Assembly (NCBI GenBank): GCA_002751075.1
Contig: NAOQ01000078.1
Coordinates: forward strand, 158,652 to 174,669
Length of the DNA stretch: 16,018 nt
Reading direction: 5' to 3'
From: Ichthyophonus hoferi
Taxonomy: Eukaryota; Opisthokonta; Ichthyosporea; Ichthyophonida; Ichthyophonidae
The position numbers were made by a program, and so were the translations under genes. Below are positions 14,701 to 16,018 of the stretch, one piece after another. The notes under the pieces are model-generated. The model ran no database searches. It was not told where the DNA came from and saw only the letters and a program-made list of their open reading frames with translations. Within the stretch, counting starts at the first letter, position 1, and each line of letters begins with the position of its first letter.

Positions 14701-16018
14701 CTATGTTGTCTTCATTCTCTTTGAGAACACTAAGTGCCACCCGATATAAAACCTAGCGTAGAACCACGATTCGAATCTAGTTAGGCTCTTATGTTATATG
14801 TTATATATATACGTAGAGATTAGGCAAGGAGGGAAGGGCAGGGATAGCATGGAATATATATATATATATGATTGCATTATTATGATGTCATGGTCATAGT
14901 TAATGGGATACAGCTTACTGCGTGTTATAATGCTATATACATATACGCGGGGTTTGATAATGGTGAAATCTAGGATGGATCCCATGATTATATTATTATG
15001 ATGTCATAGTGAAATCAAGATCATATACTATTAGGCTTAATAAGATATGATCAGATAGATGATGAAAAAATAGAAGAGATTGGGAAAAGAAATGAAGAAG
15101 GAGAAGGACGTATAGATAGACAAACACATAGTTGGGTATAAAGACTATGATATGATATAGTCTACTGTAATATGGCAAGATATGGCAAGTATATCGTGCA
15201 TAGTATACTATATATCGTATAGTATAGTATATAGTGTATAGTATCTAGGGGTGCTTACTATTGTTCAATGGAAGGAAGTAAATAAACACATAAATGTATA
15301 AAAGATAATGGATGATATTTACAAGTACACTATATATTATATACTATATCGTATATATTATACACTAAATAATAAATACTATATCCTATATTTTATGTTT
15401 TATACACTATACAATATATCCTATATGCCATATGCTGTATCATCTATCTTATATTCACCATGTGTACATCAACATTATACCTCTAATCCACCTGTCGTTG
15501 TTTCATGACCAACAGCCAATAATAGATCAATAATGTGAAAGACGATTGGAAGAGGTAGGGCTACTGAGAACAATGTCATCAGCCATTGGGTGAGATAGGA
15601 TGATACCTCTACACCTGTGGGTATTCCATTGGGTATATTTGTGAGAAATCAGTAGATGCTATTGGCTAAAGGGATTTCCTTCCAGGGCTATGTGAATTTA
15701 CCAGGCACTTAGAATTATGCATATAGTGATACTAGGCCAATGAGAGTAAGGAGGTGATATATATATAAGCAAGTATCCGGATATTGTACCGTGTACGCAT
15801 TAGTTCATATATTCACTTTACAATAATGGCTGTATTGGTATATTGGCATATTGGTATAGATAATAATTGAATTAACAATCACTGGATACGCCCGGTACAT
15901 GTAAATGTATGTATAAGTGTCTAAGTATAATATGAGTTATGGTAATGATATGTATGCGTGCAGTAATGAATATATAATGACATCACCCCAATGTAATCCT
16001 TGTAGATTTTATTGCTGA
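11531..16018 (-). CDS. RABGAP1: RABGAP1-like Rab GTPase-activating protein, 3' part of gene
   Basis: RABGAP1 and RABGAP1L are cytosolic TBC-domain proteins that stimulate GTP hydrolysis by Rab GTPases on Golgi, endosomal and centrosomal membranes. Seven confident exons (15614-15481, 14752-14663, 14138-13921, 13577-13482, 12723-12653, 12405-12386, 11713-11531) join in phase to the last 269 residues, and two tentative ones lie upstream (15920-15899, 16018-15987). In order: the end of the TBC domain (SSYLTQWLMTLFSVALPLP, VFHIIDLLLAVG, VLYRVALSVLK; human MYASQWFLTLFTAKFPLY, VFHIIDLLLCEG, VIFNVALGLLK); a Glu/Lys/Arg-rich coiled coil; a motif NRSNWQYTLLAKMTG resembling the human C-terminal TWFNRTLSSIKTATG; and a unique tail of about 45 residues. 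The catalytic Arg and Gln fingers of TBC domains would lie upstream, outside the window. The region after the TBC domain (about 195 residues) is clearly shorter than in vertebrates. RABGAP1L or an EVI5 relative is the alternative; VFHIIDLLL and the C-terminal motif favour RABGAP1/1L. Confidence 0.87.
11714..12385 (-). other. RABGAP1-like last intron
   Basis: 672 bases of AT-rich sequence with CCAAT pentamers at about 11739 and 12041 and no exon or repeat I can support. The donor is GTAAGCT after the microexon. Confidence 0.7.
12386..12405 (-). CDS. RABGAP1: RABGAP1-like 20-nt microexon
   Basis: The exon ATTACAACCGCAGTAATTGG is flanked by TTCTAAATAG and GTAAGCT. Joined in phase 1 it gives DYNRSNW and leads in phase 0 into QYTLLAKMTGE. 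The joined NRSNWQYTLLAKMTG resembles the conserved vertebrate C-terminal TWFNRTLSSIKTATG, which supports both the exon and its phase. Confidence 0.75.
12406..12652 (-). other. RABGAP1-like intron before the microexon
   Basis: 247 bases, beginning GTTAAAAAAAC, or GTAGGTTAAA if the upstream donor is used, and ending TTCTAAATAG. No other feature is seen. Confidence 0.7.
12653..12723 (-). CDS. RABGAP1: RABGAP1-like exon: coiled coil, with two competing donors
   Basis: Phase 2 to 1. It encodes VEMEKMAKRCEKYDIELATM then RKV. Human has a comparable EIKKNSSIIGDYKQICSQLS stretch. The acceptor is TAATCACAG. The frame that continues into the conserved C-terminal motif needs donor GTAG|GTTAAA (exon end 12653). 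A donor four bases earlier, AAA|GTAGGT (exon end 12657), looks closer to consensus but shifts the frame downstream. Confidence 0.82.
12724..13481 (-). other. RABGAP1-like intron with TA/TG repeats
   Basis: 758 bases holding (AT)n(TG)n at about 12844-12869, (TA)10 at 13377-13396 and a repeated TGTAATGGAATTATAATA word (13289-13306 and 13358-13375). The plus-strand open frame at 12736-12936 has no coding features. Confidence 0.75.
13377..13396. repeat. (TA)10 microsatellite
   Basis: A perfect TA run beside a degenerate TAATGGAATTATAATATAA repeat region (13289-13376) in a RABGAP1-like intron. Confidence 0.9.
13482..13577 (-). CDS. RABGAP1: RABGAP1-like exon: coiled coil
   Basis: Phase 2 to 2, 96 nt. 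It encodes AIRNGIDIGIKETEREVAEI followed by QKMIETEYEQAR, a charged heptad-type helix. Its length and phases would allow in-frame skipping. The acceptor is CCTTACAG and the donor CCCG|GTGAGT. Confidence 0.9.
13578..13920 (-). other. RABGAP1-like intron with long polypurine/polypyrimidine tract
   Basis: 343 bases. Positions 13695-13770 on the plus strand are almost entirely purine (AAAGAGAAAGGCAAGGGGGA and similar), so the transcript is pyrimidine-rich there. The overlapping 82-codon minus-strand frame is compositional. Confidence 0.75.
13921..14138 (-). CDS. RABGAP1: RABGAP1-like exon: post-TBC helices and start of coiled coil
   Basis: Phase 0 to 2, 218 nt. It starts HDLRKQYESIDDVKQGETPA, then carries ASRALVQQAMKLSISPKSLT and a charged helix ending EDAKQARISEL. 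LVQQAMKLSISPKSLTQLER parallels human LMELACNMKISQKKLKKYEK. The acceptor is TTATCATAG and the donor TACT|GTGAGT. Confidence 0.9.
14139..14662 (-). other. RABGAP1-like intron with pyrimidine tract after the donor
   Basis: 524 bases. An uninterrupted 28-base purine run on the plus strand (14627-14654) places a polypyrimidine stretch within 10-40 bases of the 5' splice site in the transcript. A (TA)7 run lies at 14395-14409. No exon is seen. Confidence 0.75.
14663..14752 (-). CDS. RABGAP1: RABGAP1-like exon: last TBC helices
   Basis: A 90-nt phase 0 to 0 exon encoding VLYRVALSVLKENEDNIVSR then TMDSIMTFLG. Human RABGAP1 reads VIFNVALGLLKTSKDDLLLT then DFEGALKFF here. The acceptor is TACGCTAG; an in-frame stop immediately upstream fixes this boundary. 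The donor is GGG|GTAATT, followed by a long pyrimidine tract. Confidence 0.9.
14753..15480 (-). other. RABGAP1-like intron, TATAC/GTATA-rich
   Basis: 728 bases. 15190-15460 is dominated by TATAC, GTATA and TATAGT words. A 24-base word is repeated at 14868-14891 and 14984-15007. Several pseudo-exon-like open stretches were examined and none fits the TBC alignment. Confidence 0.75.
14868..15007. repeat. Direct repeat pair of 24 nt, 116 nt apart
   Basis: 14868-14891 and 14984-15007 share 22 of 24 bases; the common core is ATTATTATGATGTCAT. Related GTGAAATC words (at about 14963 and 15010) hint that a longer diverged segment was duplicated. Confidence 0.7.
15481..15614 (-). CDS. RABGAP1: RABGAP1-like exon: TBC domain, W.xTLF...HIIDLLL segment
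   Basis: Phase 1 to 0. It begins VEVSSYLTQWLMTLFSVALP, continues LPIVFHIIDLLLAVG and ends HETTTGGLE. The W..TLF and HIIDLLL signatures are typical of TBC domains, and VFHIIDLLL matches RABGAP1 exactly. HETTT is extra relative to the usual short ...EGLE/EGIS link between these helices. The acceptor is TACCCACAG and the donor GAG|GTATAA. Confidence 0.9.
15615..15898 (-). other. RABGAP1-like intronic sequence upstream of the TBC exon
   Basis: No certain exon is seen. It contains ATTGG repeats at about 15834-15853 and a short TATATATAT run near 15758-15767. The exact upstream boundary depends on the tentative microexon at 15899-15920. Confidence 0.55.
15899..15920 (-). CDS. RABGAP1: RABGAP1-like, tentative 22-nt microexon
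   Basis: This is the best phase 0 to phase 1 candidate I found between the tentative edge exon and the 15614 exon, which need exactly that change. It reads TLIHTFT plus one base, at the place of human DLYNHFLDIS. The acceptor (ATTATACTTAG) is acceptable but the donor (ACAT|GTACCG) is weak, and the preceding intron would be only 66 bases. Confidence 0.3.
15987..16018 (-). CDS. RABGAP1: RABGAP1-like, tentative exon reaching the window edge
   Basis: The minus strand reads SNKIYKDYIG before a GGG|GTGATG donor (phase 0). Human RABGAP1 has ERLMQEYIPDLYNHF at the corresponding place in the TBC domain, so KIYKDYI against RLMQEYI is a plausible match. Only ten codons are visible and the exon may extend beyond the window or begin after the TCAG at 16015-16018. 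Confidence 0.5.

Noticed and set aside
14768-14778. GATTCGAATCT resembling a tRNA T-loop (B box)
   Set aside because: No matching A box, acceptor stem or anticodon arm could be found around it on either strand.
14919-14969. Exon-like stretch (acceptor ATCCTAG, donor GTAAGC) reading FTIIKPRVYVYSIITR
   Set aside because: Its phases (1 to 1) do not fit the flanking RABGAP1-like exons, and the TBC alignment is already continuous across this intron.
15259-15329. Exon-like open stretch ending at a good GTAAGC donor
   Set aside because: The reading has no TBC similarity, the sequence is TA-rich, and inclusion would interrupt the continuous GLE-VLYRVAL junction.

Overview
This is a eukaryotic nuclear window, roughly two-thirds A+T, with intron-rich genes and many TA, CA and ATT microsatellites. 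I read three host protein genes by joining exons across GT-AG introns and checking codon phase at every junction. Gene content (an ER glucosidase II beta subunit with an MRH domain, a RABGAP1-type TBC protein and a GDP-fucose transporter) points to an animal. Introns under 0.9 kb and intergenic gaps from under 0.2 kb to 2.5 kb suggest a compact invertebrate genome, possibly an early-branching animal such as a sponge. That placement is inference; no lineage-diagnostic marker is visible. I see no prokaryotic signals, CRISPR array, rRNA, tRNA, or recognisable autonomous mobile element.

Layout. (1) 1-851, plus strand: intronic sequence, then the last coding exon of a GDP-fucose transporter (SLC35C1-like), with a poly(A) signal at 897-902. 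(2) 9038 down to 1024, minus strand: a complete 13-exon, 504-residue gene for glucosidase II subunit beta (PRKCSH). It has a signal peptide, paired LDLa-like cysteine repeats, a coiled coil, an acidic segment with an unusual histidine-rich tract, an MRH lectin domain and a C-terminal HEEL retrieval signal. It converges on gene 1, with only 172 bases between the two stop codons. (3) 16018 down to 11531, minus strand: the 3' part of a RABGAP1-like Rab GTPase-activating protein. It holds the end of the TBC domain, a shortened coiled coil, and the family's C-terminal W...L..K.TG motif partly encoded by a 20-nt microexon. Its 5' end lies outside the window.

Between genes 2 and 3 (9039-11530) lies AT-rich sequence with low-complexity tracts, an imperfect hairpin and no gene I can defend.

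The three products share the secretory pathway: GDP-fucose import into the Golgi, glucose trimming of N-glycans in the ER, and Rab-controlled membrane traffic. Nothing in the sequence shows that they are co-regulated. The most notable points are a decayed partial duplication of a calcium-binding LDLa exon inside the PRKCSH gene, the histidine-rich insert, competing donors in front of a microexon in the RABGAP1-like gene, and the tightly packed convergent 3' ends. I did not find a wholly new biological system.
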